DNA of 64,000 nucleotides from JAMQKA01 sp031569985 (GCF_031569985.1 NZ_JAMQKA010000009.1:86270-150269), one strand, 5' to 3'. Counted from the stretch's first letter, positions 25,451 to 34,867 are shown. Notes: generated by a model from the letters alone, not told the origin. Program-made: numbers and translations.

Positions 25451-26266
25451 TCAAGAGGCGGTATCAACCAACCCAAACTCCTTCGAATCGTCCAGGTACA
25501 TCTCAAAAGCTTCTTGGGCTTCTTCAGAAAGCTGAAACTTGTAGTGATTAAAGAGGTTTCCCCGGATGAATTTATGCCAGGCGTACGTCACAAGGTCAAT
25601 CGGTGAATTCCGAATGCGCCGAAGAAAGTGTTCCTGCTCCCAGGTATTATTGCCGTGATAGCAACGAATAAAAAGATGGGAGTACTTGTCAGGGAGCTGG
25701 ATATAGTTGCGCTCCATCCACTCTTTCAGGAAGACCGTATCCTCCGCGCGCCGCGTATGGGGATAGGAGATAGAGGTGTCATTGCGGTGCATGATACTTC
25801 CAGGGATGCCTTCCGGAAGCTTGCCCACATAGGGATGGAGTACGAATTCCGGGGTATCCAGGTGCATCAGAGCCCCGGAAAGGCAGCAGGCATCATACCC
25901 GTCATCCAAATAGCTGGCCTGGATAGAGATGCGCTCAGGGTGATACCAATCGTCATCATCCCACTGGACGAGATAGTCACCATTGGCCTCCTGAAGGGAA
26001 ACATTTCGCAGTTTACCGAGAGTGTTATCTTCTGAGGGCTCGAGCTTTACGTAATTGAGTTGCCCGTCAGGAACGGCTTCTAGAGCCTCGGTAAGATCTT
26101 GTTCCCCGTCATCAACGACCACGAGCTCTTTGTTGGAATAGTCCTGGTTATTAAAACATTTAATGGAACGCTTCATCAAATGTTTACGATTAGCTGTTAC
26201 CATTATGCAACTAATTTTTGCGTCACCGCTTTTGTTCTTTGAGCTTGTATCTGTTTCTTCAGGCAT
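25451..26266 (-). CDS. Family 2 glycosyltransferase
   Basis: 271 residues, soluble GT-A fold. KISCIMVTANRKHLMKRSI begins the domain, VVVDDGEQD is the donor-binding aspartate region, GDYLVQWDDDDWYHPERI contains the DxD metal motif, and RRAEDTVFLKEW is the usual late acidic motif. It is the only leftward gene in this envelope cluster, convergent with the Wzi-like gene and divergent from the DUF3047 gene. Confidence 0.88.
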   Translation of the reverse strand: MPEETDTSSKNKSGDAKISCIMVTANRKHLMKRSIKCFNNQDYSNKELVVVDDGEQDLTEALEAVPDGQLNYVKLEPSEDNTLGKLRNVSLQEANGDYLVQWDDDDWYHPERISIQASYLDDGYDACCLSGALMHLDTPEFVLHPYVGKLPEGIPGSIMHRNDTSISYPHTRRAEDTVFLKEWMERNYIQLPDKYSHLFIRCYHGNNTWEQEHFLRRIRNSPIDLVTYAWHKFIRGNLFNHYKFQLSEEAQEAFEMYLDDSKEFGLVDTAS

Positions 26267-26369
26267 GAAAGTGCTGCCGTTTTAATTAAAATATGTCAAT
26301 TGTAAAGGCGTTTTAGTGAACAGCAAATATACAGTATTGTTGAAAGTTTTAATAAAGGAGATCCAATCG

Positions 26370-27143
26370 TTGAACTATTTTATACTGAGAATTCCATTCC
26401 TCGCTGGATTATTGACGTTATTACTCTATGGACACACATTCGGGCAAGAAATTGATACAGATAAAGAGCTGCCTCCCCTGGAAAAGACAGGAAACGGGGC
26501 CCTGCTAATCGACAAGTTTGAAGATGACACCATCGGGAGTCTGCCCTGGGAGTGGTACAATCGTGATGGTAAACGAAAAGCTGTACACCCTGAAGAACGT
26601 AAGCTTTTTCATTATTCGATAAAGGAGGAAAATGGCAATAAATTTCTGCATTACGAACATACCGATGCACGCCATCTGAATTTCCCTCTGCTAAATCGAC
26701 CGAATCTCAATATTTACGAATACCCCATCCTGAGCTGGAAGTGGCGAGTTAAAAAAATGCCGGAGGGGGGCGATGAAAACAGCAGTGATTATAATGATGT
26801 AGCTGCAAGCATTTATGTAGTGTTCGACATCGGGCGGGTAGCACTCTTCAAAAAAGTGCCAAAGTCAATACGATATACCTGGAGCACCACACAGCCGGAA
26901 GGGGAGGAGTTTTCCAAACTGTTTGGCAATCAAAAGATAGTGGTTGTGGAATCAGGACCGAAGAACATGGGCAAATGGCAGACTTTTCAACGGAATATCG
27001 TTGAGGACTACCGCCGGCTTTTTGGGGATGATCCGCCTGAAACCCCAATCGCCATACTACTGTTGAGTGATGGTGACAGTACCAACTCTCTGGCAATAGC
27101 TGATTACGATAACATCGTACTGAAAAGATTCAAATCAAACTGA
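26370..27143 (+). CDS. DUF3047 secreted protein
   Basis: With the TTG start at 26370 the protein has 257 residues and a neat signal peptide ending HTFGQ. An AAGGAG sequence lies nine bases upstream, which decides this start over the GTG at 26316. The body matches the DUF3047 pattern: SLPWEWYNRDGKR near the start, YPILSWKWRVKKMPEGGDEN, YNDVAASIYVVF and a closing LLLSDGDSTNSLAIADYDNI. The function is unknown; it is probably a periplasmic carbohydrate-binding-type fold (inference). Confidence 0.8.
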   Translation: MNYFILRIPFLAGLLTLLLYGHTFGQEIDTDKELPPLEKTGNGALLIDKFEDDTIGSLPWEWYNRDGKRKAVHPEERKLFHYSIKEENGNKFLHYEHTDARHLNFPLLNRPNLNIYEYPILSWKWRVKKMPEGGDENSSDYNDVAASIYVVFDIGRVALFKKVPKSIRYTWSTTQPEGEEFSKLFGNQKIVVVESGPKNMGKWQTFQRNIVEDYRRLFGDDPPETPIAILLLSDGDSTNSLAIADYDNIVLKRFKSN

Positions 27144-27361
27144 GAGTGGACCAATTAATAAACACGCAAATCAAATGAAACACAGCTTTTTATGATACGT
27201 AACGTGCTACGTTTTTGGCTTAATCATTTCGGGTATGAAAGCAGAGGAAACACAAGCCTTTCTCAAAAAACTAATCACGTCCCGAGCTAACTTAATTTGA
27301 ATGAAATTCTTATTATGGGCTTTCTTGAAAGTCCTGGCTAACAGTAGGAACTGGCTATTTG

Positions 27362-29869
27362 ATGAAGAAACTCCTTGATTTTTTACGCCCGTTAATCACA
27401 CACAATCACCGCTCTCCCTATTGGGTTCTTGCTATCGGAGTGGTCTCGGCTGTCATTGCCGGGTACTATGCCGTTCAGTTGAAGGTCGATACTGATATTG
27501 CTAATCTACTGCCCAAGTCAAACGAGCACGTGCTGGCATTGGAACGCCTTCAAAATACAGTGGGTGGAGAAACCGACATGCAGGTAGCCATCCAGTCATC
27601 CAGCTTTGAGGACAACAAGCGATTTGCAGAAGACCTCATCCAGCAAAGCCTTAAGCTCTACGATGAGCGGACCGACAATTTTTTCTTTGAACGGGCAGAG
27701 TTTAAGAAGGAGACAGAAACCCTCAAAAATAATGCACTTTATTTTGCCACCGGCAGGGAACTACAGGATATCCGCCAGTACCTGAAAGACGAAATTCAGA
27801 CCGCGAAAGAGGATGCCAACCCATTCCTGATCGATTTTGAAGAAGAGGAGCCCGACACCTCCGATGACAGCGAACAGCTCAGCGCGTTCGAAGAGAGCTA
27901 TGAGTCGCTTATCCCGTCGGAGTACCCTGTTAGCGAAGATAGCACGGTTATGGTCGTAAAGTTCTATCCCACCGGCTCTAAAAGTGATTTGACCTATCTC
28001 AGGGATATGTTTGCCGAGTATGATTCCCTTCTCGCCGAGATGAATCCGCAATCCTATAATGCCGAGATGGAGGTCTATTTTGGGGGACGGCTGAAGCGCC
28101 ACCTTACTGAAATTAACTCCATCATGGGTGATGTATTCAGCAGTTTTGCATCCGGAATCTCCAGCGTAATCATTTTGGTGATGCTGTACTTCTTTTTCAA
28201 AAAATATTTCCGATACCGTAAGGGGAGCAGTGACGATCAAAACCACGGTTTTTGGCAACACCTTATTCGTCTACCGGTGCCTGTACTTGTGATCGGTATC
28301 CCACTTCTTATCAGTCTGTGTTGGACTTTTGGGATCACTTATTTTGTGCTGGGTATGCTCAACACGATGACGTCGGTATTATTTGTGATTCTCTTTGGCA
28401 TGGGGATCGATTACGGCATTCATTTCTATGCAAGATATATCGAAATGCGCTCCGGGGGGATGGAAATTATCGATGCCCTTGAGGCCACTTACGACAAGAC
28501 CGGTTCGGCTATCTTCGTTAGTGCCCTCACCACGGCGTTCTCACTGTTTGTGCTGGTTTTAGCCAAGTTCAGGGGGTTCTCAGAATTTGGATTTATCGCA
28601 GGTACGGGCATCATGCTGGCCCTGTTTTGTATGCTTTTTGTCCTGCCGTCACTGCTCGTCATTTTCGAACGTTTCGGCTGGATTCTGCTGAACAAAGATG
28701 CGCATGAAAACTCCGGCTCCCGGCTGTTAAATCGATTCCCGATATCCCGTACGATTGTGGTACTGGGGCTGGTCGTTTCGGCAGTAGTTGTGTGGAATAG
28801 CAACCATCTGCGGTTCCAGTATGATTTTGGTGATCTGGAGCCTGAATTTCCGGAGTATGTGCAGTTCCGCGAGGTACAGAGCAAGGTCTACTCCGGGGAT
28901 AAGCGCAATCCTGCCTATATCCTGGCTGACAATGAAACCGAAGTGATCAAGATTCTGGACAAGCTGCGTGAACAAATGCGTACTGATACCACCAGTCCTA
29001 CAATTCTTGATGTAGAGGCCCTGCAGGAACGTTTCCCGCCCACCGATTCAGCAGCTACGGAAAAATTGCGCAGGATTGCAGAAATACGGCAGTTGCTGAA
29101 TGATCCGTTTATCAAAGATCAGGATGACCCGCAGCTTGATAAGTTGCGGCGTGCGGCTCAAACGAAAGAACCTTTGCAGGTGGAAGATATTCCGGAATAC
29201 CTGAAAAGCCAGTTTGTAAATAAAGAGGGAGAGATTGGCAATTTCGTTATCGCCTATCCCAGTGTGGGTCTGGCCGATGGCCGACAGTCAATCGCCTTTA
29301 AAAATGATGTTGGCAAGATAACGCTTGACAATGGCAAGGAGTTCTATGCGGCCAGTACTTCGATAATCGCCGCAGAAATGCTGGAGCTTATGCGTAGTGA
29401 AAGTCCATGGATGGTAGGCGCTACCTTTACCATGGTATTTCTGCTGATGTTCTTCTCTTTCCGCTCCTTCCGTTGGACCATCATCGGGATGCTGCCCCTG
29501 GTTGTGGGACTCCTCTGGCTGTTCGGTATTATGATGCTCACCGGGATGATGTTCAACTTCTATAACCTGGTGGTACTACCGGCCATCCTTGGGATAGGGG
29601 AGGACAACGGCGTGCACCTTGCACACCGCTATCGGGATGAAGGGCGGAACAGCATGTGGGAGGTCCTGTCGAGTACAGGTCAGCATGTCACTATAGGTTC
29701 ATTGACCACCATGCTCGGCTTTTCCGGGCTGCTCTTTACCACCCATCCCGGGCTGCAGTCTCTTGGCACTATGGCCGTCATCGGCATCGGGATGACCTGG
29801 CTCACCGCCGTCACTTTCTTGCCTGCACTCATCCAGTGGCTGGAGGATAAAAACTGGATCCGCTTTTAG
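27362..29869 (+). CDS. RND/MMPL-type exporter (HpnN-like)
   Basis: Inner-membrane proton-driven exporter, 835 residues from the ATG (a TTG one codon upstream is also in frame). There are two homologous halves, each with one helix, a large periplasmic loop and five helices. TM1 is near 20-40 and is followed by LKVDTDIANLLPKSN; the first TM bundle includes FGMGIDYGIHFYARY and the second ILGIGEDNGVHLAHRYRDEG, the charged MMPL relay motifs. An MlaC-like protein and a TolC lie upstream on the same strand, so a lipid or hydrophobe export route is plausible. Confidence 0.87.
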   Translation: MKKLLDFLRPLITHNHRSPYWVLAIGVVSAVIAGYYAVQLKVDTDIANLLPKSNEHVLALERLQNTVGGETDMQVAIQSSSFEDNKRFAEDLIQQSLKLYDERTDNFFFERAEFKKETETLKNNALYFATGRELQDIRQYLKDEIQTAKEDANPFLIDFEEEEPDTSDDSEQLSAFEESYESLIPSEYPVSEDSTVMVVKFYPTGSKSDLTYLRDMFAEYDSLLAEMNPQSYNAEMEVYFGGRLKRHLTEINSIMGDVFSSFASGISSVIILVMLYFFFKKYFRYRKGSSDDQNHGFWQHLIRLPVPVLVIGIPLLISLCWTFGITYFVLGMLNTMTSVLFVILFGMGIDYGIHFYARYIEMRSGGMEIIDALEATYDKTGSAIFVSALTTAFSLFVLVLAKFRGFSEFGFIAGTGIMLALFCMLFVLPSLLVIFERFGWILLNKDAHENSGSRLLNRFPISRTIVVLGLVVSAVVVWNSNHLRFQYDFGDLEPEFPEYVQFREVQSKVYSGDKRNPAYILADNETEVIKILDKLREQMRTDTTSPTILDVEALQERFPPTDSAATEKLRRIAEIRQLLNDPFIKDQDDPQLDKLRRAAQTKEPLQVEDIPEYLKSQFVNKEGEIGNFVIAYPSVGLADGRQSIAFKNDVGKITLDNGKEFYAASTSIIAAEMLELMRSESPWMVGATFTMVFLLMFFSFRSFRWTIIGMLPLVVGLLWLFGIMMLTGMMFNFYNLVVLPAILGIGEDNGVHLAHRYRDEGRNSMWEVLSSTGQHVTIGSLTTMLGFSGLLFTTHPGLQSLGTMAVIGIGMTWLTAVTFLPALIQWLEDKNWIRF

Positions 29870-29979
29870 GAAGGATTGAATGATAGAAGGATTGAGGGAT
29901 TGAGGGATTGAAGGAAAGAATGCTTGAGGTTGTGATTCTCTACTCTTCAAACATTCAATCCTTCAACAAATCAATCCCT
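29870..29979. repeat. GGATTGA-rich inverted repeats between convergent genes
   Basis: GAAGGATTGAATG (29870-29882) is matched by CATTCAATCCTTC (29952-29964), and two tandem AGGGATTGA units are matched by TCAATCCCT (29971-29979). The block separates the exporter gene from trkH and may work as a two-way transcription stop. A related string (CAATCCCTCTTAA) recurs near 46165 after another leftward gene. Confidence 0.5.
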
Positions 29980-29990
29980 CTTAACCCTTC

Positions 29991-31514
29991 TTACTGCTTC
30001 CAGAAGGTCGGTGTAAAGATCAGCAACACCGTAAAGACCTCCAGCCGTCCCACCATCATGAGCATAATCAGCAGCCATTTCCCAAGGTAGGGGACATGTG
30101 CAAAGTTATCGGTAGGCCCAAAATCACCCCAGCCCGGACCAATATTCCCCAGGCAGGCGATACTTGCCCCGGTAGCCGAGAGCAGATCATAGCCAAAAGC
30201 CGTGATGATAAGCGTTCCGATCCCGAAGATAAGGATGTAGAAAATGAAGAAACTGAGTACCGTACGCTGGATATTGTGATCCACAATTTTATCACCAATA
30301 CGGATCGGCAGAATTGCCTTGGGGTGGATGATCTGCTTGATCTCACGGAACGTATTCCTAATAATGATAAGCCAGCGAATCATTTTGATGCCACCGCCAG
30401 TGGAGCCCGCACAACCTCCTGTAAAGAATAGCAGGAAGAGGGCAAACGCCCCGAGCGGGTACCATAGTTCATAATCGCTGGTTCCAAATCCCGTAGTTGT
30501 GACAATAGAAACCACCTGGAAAGAGCCGTATCGCAACGCTTCGCCCACAGAATAACTATTGAAAAGAAACAGGGACAAACTCACGAGAAGCGTACCGCCA
30601 AGGACCACCAACGAGTAAAAACGGACCTCCCGGTTGTCCAAAAAGGAATCGGTGTCCCCCTTCAGCAGGCGGAAGTGCAGCGCAAAGTTGATACCGGCCA
30701 GGAACATAAACAGGGTTATTACAAGATCAATATAGACCGAATCAAAAGCGGCGATGCTGGCATTTTTAGTCGAAAACCCCCCTGTGGCCAGCGTGGCAAA
30801 CGCGTGGTTGAGTGAATCAAACCAGTCCATTGAGGGGTGAATCCAAAGCAGTAGAAACTCTACCGCAGTAAAAGCCACATACACCACCCAAAGTAGTTTG
30901 GCTGTCTCCTGCACTCGCGGTGTGAGTTTGTCAGTGGTTGGACCCGGTGATTCTGCCTGGAACAGCTGCATTCCCCCAATACCCAACAATGGCAGGATAG
31001 CAATTGAAAGCACGATTATGCCCATGCCGCCCAGCCAATGTGCCAGCGACCGCCAGAACAGCATACTCCTCGGAATCGCCTCAATCTGTGGATTATGAAA
31101 ACCGTCGCTGGTAGTGCCGCCCAGGATCGTCGCCCCGGTGGTGGTGAGACCGCTCATCGTTTCAAATACCGCGTCCGTATAACTGGGGATTATCCCGGAA
31201 ATAACAAAGGGCAGGGCCCCTACGAGCGAAAGAAAAAGCCAGGTCAGGCTCACTACCAGGAATCCCTCCCGTATGCGCAACTCGTTTTCCGGTTTGAAGA
31301 AGTAATAAAGGGCTCCTCCCACAGCAAAGGCGATGGAGGCGGAATACAGGAAGGAGTGCCAGGTCGTCCCCTCGTAGACCAAGTCTACAGCAACGGGAAT
31401 CAACAGGGCAAACCCTAAAAAGAAGACAAATGATCCCAGGATCCCCAGAACGGTAAGGATGTCAATCTTGGGGCGGTTCAGGCTTTTTTTGATCTGTGTT
31501 TGGGATATGGCCAT
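29991..31514 (-). CDS. trkH: Trk-type potassium uptake protein, membrane subunit
   Basis: 507 residues, about 11-12 helices, four P-loop repeats. The first selectivity loop is MSGLTTTGAT, later loops are FATLATGGFSTKN and VSIVTTTGFGTSDY, and the last is near TGASIACLGNIGPGWGD. It also shows the TGGCAGSTGGGIKM block known from TrkH/KtrB proteins. Its start overlaps the trkA stop by one base (TAATG), so subunits are co-translated. Confidence 0.93.
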   Translation of the reverse strand: MAISQTQIKKSLNRPKIDILTVLGILGSFVFFLGFALLIPVAVDLVYEGTTWHSFLYSASIAFAVGGALYYFFKPENELRIREGFLVVSLTWLFLSLVGALPFVISGIIPSYTDAVFETMSGLTTTGATILGGTTSDGFHNPQIEAIPRSMLFWRSLAHWLGGMGIIVLSIAILPLLGIGGMQLFQAESPGPTTDKLTPRVQETAKLLWVVYVAFTAVEFLLLWIHPSMDWFDSLNHAFATLATGGFSTKNASIAAFDSVYIDLVITLFMFLAGINFALHFRLLKGDTDSFLDNREVRFYSLVVLGGTLLVSLSLFLFNSYSVGEALRYGSFQVVSIVTTTGFGTSDYELWYPLGAFALFLLFFTGGCAGSTGGGIKMIRWLIIIRNTFREIKQIIHPKAILPIRIGDKIVDHNIQRTVLSFFIFYILIFGIGTLIITAFGYDLLSATGASIACLGNIGPGWGDFGPTDNFAHVPYLGKWLLIMLMMVGRLEVFTVLLIFTPTFWKQ

Positions 31515-32863
31515 TATTGAAAAAGCGAGGTGATTTTATCGACAGCTTCCGGCAGGCAGAACACAATGACGCGGTCGTTTGCTTTAATCTGGGACTGACC
31601 GGTAGCTATTTCCACGGACCCGTTGCGCTGTATGCCGCCGATGACACAACCCTGGGGGAAGCCAATTTTCTGTATCGGCTTTTTAACTACTTTGGAGCCG
31701 GGCGCTGCTTGTAGTTCAATGACCTCAGCCTTGATACCCTGCAGGGCAGTGACCGAAATGACGCGTCCCCGGCGAACGTAGCGGTGTATTTCGTTGGAGG
31801 CCGCCGACTTCTTATTAATGGCAGCATCCAGCCCGATCGTCTGGCTCAGGGGGATGTAATCCGATTTGGAAACCAGGGCCACCGTTTTCTTAACCTCAAG
31901 GTGCTTGGCCATCAGGCAGGAGATAATATTCGATTCCTCGTCATCAGTAACAGAAATAAAAGCGTCGGTATCGGAAATACCCTCTGTGGCAAGCAGGTCC
32001 GGATCGGTAGGGTTACCGTTGAGTACCAGCACATCTTTAAGGTCTTGTGCCAGCTCAACAGCAATGTCATAATCAGGTTCAATAAGCTTGATGGTCCAGC
32101 TCTTTTCCTGGCTGCAGAGCATCCGCGCCACCATCTCACCCACAGGAGTACCTCCGGCAATCATGATGGTGTTGATCTCGGTTTCGATCTTGCCAGTAGT
32201 CTTAATCACATTTGGAATTGACTCTGTCTGGGCCAGCACAAAAATTTGATCAAGTGCCTGCAGCCGCACCGTACCGCTCGGGATGATGGTGAGCCCCCGC
32301 CGCGCTATTGCCACCACACGGAAGGTTATTTCGGAGAACTCTTCGGCATACTCACTCAGGGTCTTGCCAACAAGTGGTGAATTTTTCTCCAGCCGCAGCC
32401 CGATAAGCTGCATCTTGTCATCCGCCAGGTTGATCACATCCGTGGCTGTGGAGCGTTTGATTAGCTGAACAATCTCCTGCGCAGCACTGAGCTCCGGATG
32501 GATCATCACGTCAATACCCAGGTCGGTGGGTTTTAGCGGAGAGTTGGGCCGGGAGAGTTCGTCATTGCGAATCCGGGCGATGACCATCTGTGTCCCGAGA
32601 CGCTTGCTCAGCATAGAGGCGATCATATTCACCTCATCGATGCTGGTCACCGCAATTGTGATATCGGCCTCTTTTACGCCGGCATCGACTAGATCTTTGG
32701 CTGAAGTAGCATTCCCCTCGTGGCAGAGCACGTCGAGGTTTTCTGTTACCTTGTTGAGTGAATCCTTATCGCGGTCAAGGACAATGACATCGTGCTTCTC
32801 CTTGGAGAGCACGCTGGCAAGGTCATATCCTATTTCCCCGGCGCCGATTATTACAATCTTCAA
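31514..32863 (-). CDS. trkA: Trk system potassium uptake protein TrkA
   Basis: Peripheral NAD-binding regulator of TrkH, 449 residues. Two RCK repeats are visible: the first opens with KIVIIGAGEIGYDLASVLS (Rossmann GxGxxG) and the second near residue 232 with IMIAGGTPVGEMVARML. Each is followed by a TrkA-C domain. It is the promoter-proximal gene of the trkA-trkH pair. Confidence 0.94.
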   Translation of the reverse strand: MKIVIIGAGEIGYDLASVLSKEKHDVIVLDRDKDSLNKVTENLDVLCHEGNATSAKDLVDAGVKEADITIAVTSIDEVNMIASMLSKRLGTQMVIARIRNDELSRPNSPLKPTDLGIDVMIHPELSAAQEIVQLIKRSTATDVINLADDKMQLIGLRLEKNSPLVGKTLSEYAEEFSEITFRVVAIARRGLTIIPSGTVRLQALDQIFVLAQTESIPNVIKTTGKIETEINTIMIAGGTPVGEMVARMLCSQEKSWTIKLIEPDYDIAVELAQDLKDVLVLNGNPTDPDLLATEGISDTDAFISVTDDEESNIISCLMAKHLEVKKTVALVSKSDYIPLSQTIGLDAAINKKSAASNEIHRYVRRGRVISVTALQGIKAEVIELQAAPGSKVVKKPIQKIGFPQGCVIGGIQRNGSVEIATGQSQIKANDRVIVFCLPEAVDKITSLFQ

Positions 32864-32996
32864 AAGTAAATAAGTTTATCAACGTTCATTCAAATAATGC
32901 TATAAAAGTGAAAAGGCATTATTGAAAAGTCAAAAACAAGACCAAGTATAAAGAATTTCAGGCTGGAACTAAATAATTAGATGGACCCTTTAATCA

Positions 32997-33250
32997 AAAT
33001 AGTGCTCGATGAACCCACCCCGCTTTTGTTTCGCAACCCCACGAAACAAAACCACCCCTCCCGGGAGGGGACTCGTTCGAGGTTGTAGGAGACATTAGCT
33101 CGATTTCAACTTTGAGCCTATTTCAATATGGAATTGAGATTCCTTGATATAATGCGGCTCATATAAATCCCCACCTCGGAACCTCGGAGGGGACCATGCT
33201 ACTTCCTCCAGAAGTAGCATGCGGGGTGGGTTTCCAGGGCAGAAATCCAA
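32997..33250 (+). repeat. Structured interspersed repeat, copy 1 (upstream of DUF559 gene)
   Basis: About 250 bp shared with 33708-33965 and, less closely, with 37000-37232. The core (33012-33232) begins AACCCACCCCGC and ends GCGGGGTGGGTT, a perfect 12-bp terminal inverted repeat. Inside are three hairpins: TTTTGTTTCG/CGAAACAAAA, CCCCTCCCGGGAGGGG, and CATGCTACTTC/GAAGTAGCATG. It encodes no protein. Stem sequences change in a paired way in copy 3, so folding appears to be maintained. Confidence 0.88.
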
Positions 33251-33303
33251 AATTAGCAATTAATTTGTAAGGATCTGCCTTCTCAGCGGTCTATTAAACA
33301 GCT

Positions 33304-33672
33304 ATGAGTCCAAAACCTTTGCCATATAATCCCAAACTCGTTCCCCTGGCCCGCAAGCTGCGTAATAATAGCACCCTTACTGAAGTACTCCTCTGGAAGA
33401 AGCTCCGAAGCAAGCAAATGCTGGGCAAAGACTTCGACCGCCAGAAACCGATTGGTAACTATATCGTTGATTTCTTCTGCCGCGAACTAATGCTGGCCAT
33501 TGAGATTGACGGGGCCAGTCACCAGTTCAACGGGGAGCAGGACCTACAACGCCAACAGGAGCTGGAGGCAATGGGCGTAGAATTTCTACGTTTCAGGGAC
33601 TGGGAAGTAAAGAAGGAGATGGACGAAGTGATTAAGGCCATCCGTTGGAAGGTGAAGCAACTGGAAGGGTAG
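33304..33672 (+). CDS. DUF559 (Vsr-like) endonuclease-domain protein
   Basis: 122 residues, the usual size for a stand-alone DUF559 protein. Motifs: LRNNSTLTEVLLWKKLRSKQ, then GNYIVDFFCRELMLAIEIDG with the D...E-x-D catalytic pattern of the PD-(D/E)XK/Vsr fold, and a closing EFLRFRDWEV. The gene lies alone between two direct copies of the structured repeat, 53 bases after one and 36 bases before the next, which suggests that gene and repeats form one unit. Its substrate is unknown. Confidence 0.88.
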   Translation: MSPKPLPYNPKLVPLARKLRNNSTLTEVLLWKKLRSKQMLGKDFDRQKPIGNYIVDFFCRELMLAIEIDGASHQFNGEQDLQRQQELEAMGVEFLRFRDWEVKKEMDEVIKAIRWKVKQLEG

Positions 33673-33707
33673 GAGGCTGAGTATCTGTGATAATGCCAAG
33701 TGAATTG

Positions 33708-33965
33708 AAATAGTGCTCGATGAACCCACCCCACTTTTGTTTCGCAACCCCACGAAACAAAACCACCCCTCCCGGGAGGGGACTCGTTCAAAGTGGTATG
33801 AATTCAATAGCACGATTTCAACTTTGAGCCTATTTCAATATGGAATTGAGATTCCTTGATATAATGCGGCTCATATAAATCCCCACCTCGGAACCTCGGA
33901 GGGGACCATGCTACTTCCTCCAGAAGTAGCATGCGGGGTGGGTTCCCAGGGGCAGAAATCCAAAT
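33708..33965 (+). repeat. Structured interspersed repeat, copy 2 (downstream of DUF559 gene)
   Basis: Direct copy of 32997-33250; the core is 33723-33944 with ends AACCCACCCCAC and GCGGGGTGGGTT. Nearly identical to copy 1 except for a segment after the second hairpin (about 33790-33813), where copies 1 and 3 agree with each other and this one differs, so the family is mosaic. Shared sequence runs about 15 bases before and 20 after the inverted ends. Confidence 0.88.
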
Positions 33966-34227
33966 TCAATAATTAGAAAGCGGTAAACTTGTATCCAAGA
34001 CAGTATTCAAGAGTGAACATGCGCTTTCCGTTCAAGTTCGGTTTTACTCCTAACCGCGGTACCACGCCTTGTAGGATACGTTTATCAGTGGATATCCTGC
34101 CTATCTTTTACTGGCTGATCAAAGTTCATATTCTTTAAATTCGATAATTTGCGTTAAAAGGAAAGCTTCCTGTGGTAAAAACAAAAGTGAAGAGATGGAA
34201 TTTTTAGTTGGCATTATCCCAATAAAA
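33966..34227. other. Intergenic stretch after repeat copy 2
   Basis: About 260 bases with no supported gene. A rightward 39-codon frame (34018-34137) exists but has no recognisable features or ribosome site. The last part should hold the doxX promoter. Confidence 0.35.
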
Positions 34228-34243
34228 TTGTTTTATAAAACAA
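34228..34243. promoter_or_regulatory. 16-bp perfect palindrome upstream of doxX-like gene
   Basis: TTGTTTTATAAAACAA reads the same on both strands and ends 28 bases before the ATG. Position and symmetry fit an operator for a dimeric regulator, or a small hairpin in the leader. The regulator is unknown. Confidence 0.45.
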
Positions 34244-34271
34244 CATCCTAACCAAAAAATCGGGGGTAAGC

Positions 34272-34682
34272 ATGTTAAAACGTCTTAAGTCAACTAATTT
34301 AACCGAATTTGCAGATACCGGAATTGCACTGCTCATCTTACGGGTAGTCACATCATTTGCTATGATTTTCGGCCACGGCTGGGGTAAGCTGGTGAACGTT
34401 TTCAGCGGTAACTTCCAGTTTCTTGATCCCATCGGCCTGGGGCCAACGCTCTCTCTTATCCTAGCTGCGTTCGCCGAAGGTATCTGTTCCCTCTTGGTTA
34501 TGTTCGGCTTTTATGCACGTGGGGCAGCATTGGTCCTTGTTATAAATATGTCAGTAGCCTTTTTGTTTGTGCATCTCTTTAACGATCCATTCGGCCGAAT
34601 GGAGCTCCCACTGGTTTACCTGGTCATTTTCCTCACCATTTTCCTCCTCGGACCCGGTAAATATTCGATAGACAGCAAATAA
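34272..34682 (+). CDS. DoxX family membrane protein
   Basis: 136 residues, four membrane helices. Typical DoxX blocks: LLILRVVTSFAMIFGHGWGK, LAAFAEGICSLLVMFGFYAR and FGRMELPLVYLVIFLTIFLL with the late GPGKYSID. Family members are linked to thiol or oxidative stress in several bacteria, but no partner is adjacent here. GGGGGTAAGC upstream gives a usable ribosome site. A strong terminator follows, so it is a single-gene unit. Confidence 0.87.
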   Translation: MLKRLKSTNLTEFADTGIALLILRVVTSFAMIFGHGWGKLVNVFSGNFQFLDPIGLGPTLSLILAAFAEGICSLLVMFGFYARGAALVLVINMSVAFLFVHLFNDPFGRMELPLVYLVIFLTIFLLGPGKYSIDSK

Positions 34683-34712
34683 AGCCACCTGAGAATATTA
34701 TTATCTAAATAG

Positions 34713-34742
34713 GGAGTGGTGTAAATACCACTCCTTTTTTTA
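34713..34742 (+). terminator. Rho-independent terminator after doxX-like gene
   Basis: Perfect 8-bp stem GGAGTGGT/ACCACTCC with a 6-base loop, followed by eight Ts. Confidence 0.93.
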
Positions 34743-34867
34743 TATCAGGGACAGCTCAGTAGGTAGGAGTTACCATATATAAGGTAATTGTTATCCTCAG
34801 GCACAGTTCCACATCGTTGATTCTTTTTTTTATGACTCGTTTCCCAGCTACTTATCATTGTTAATTG

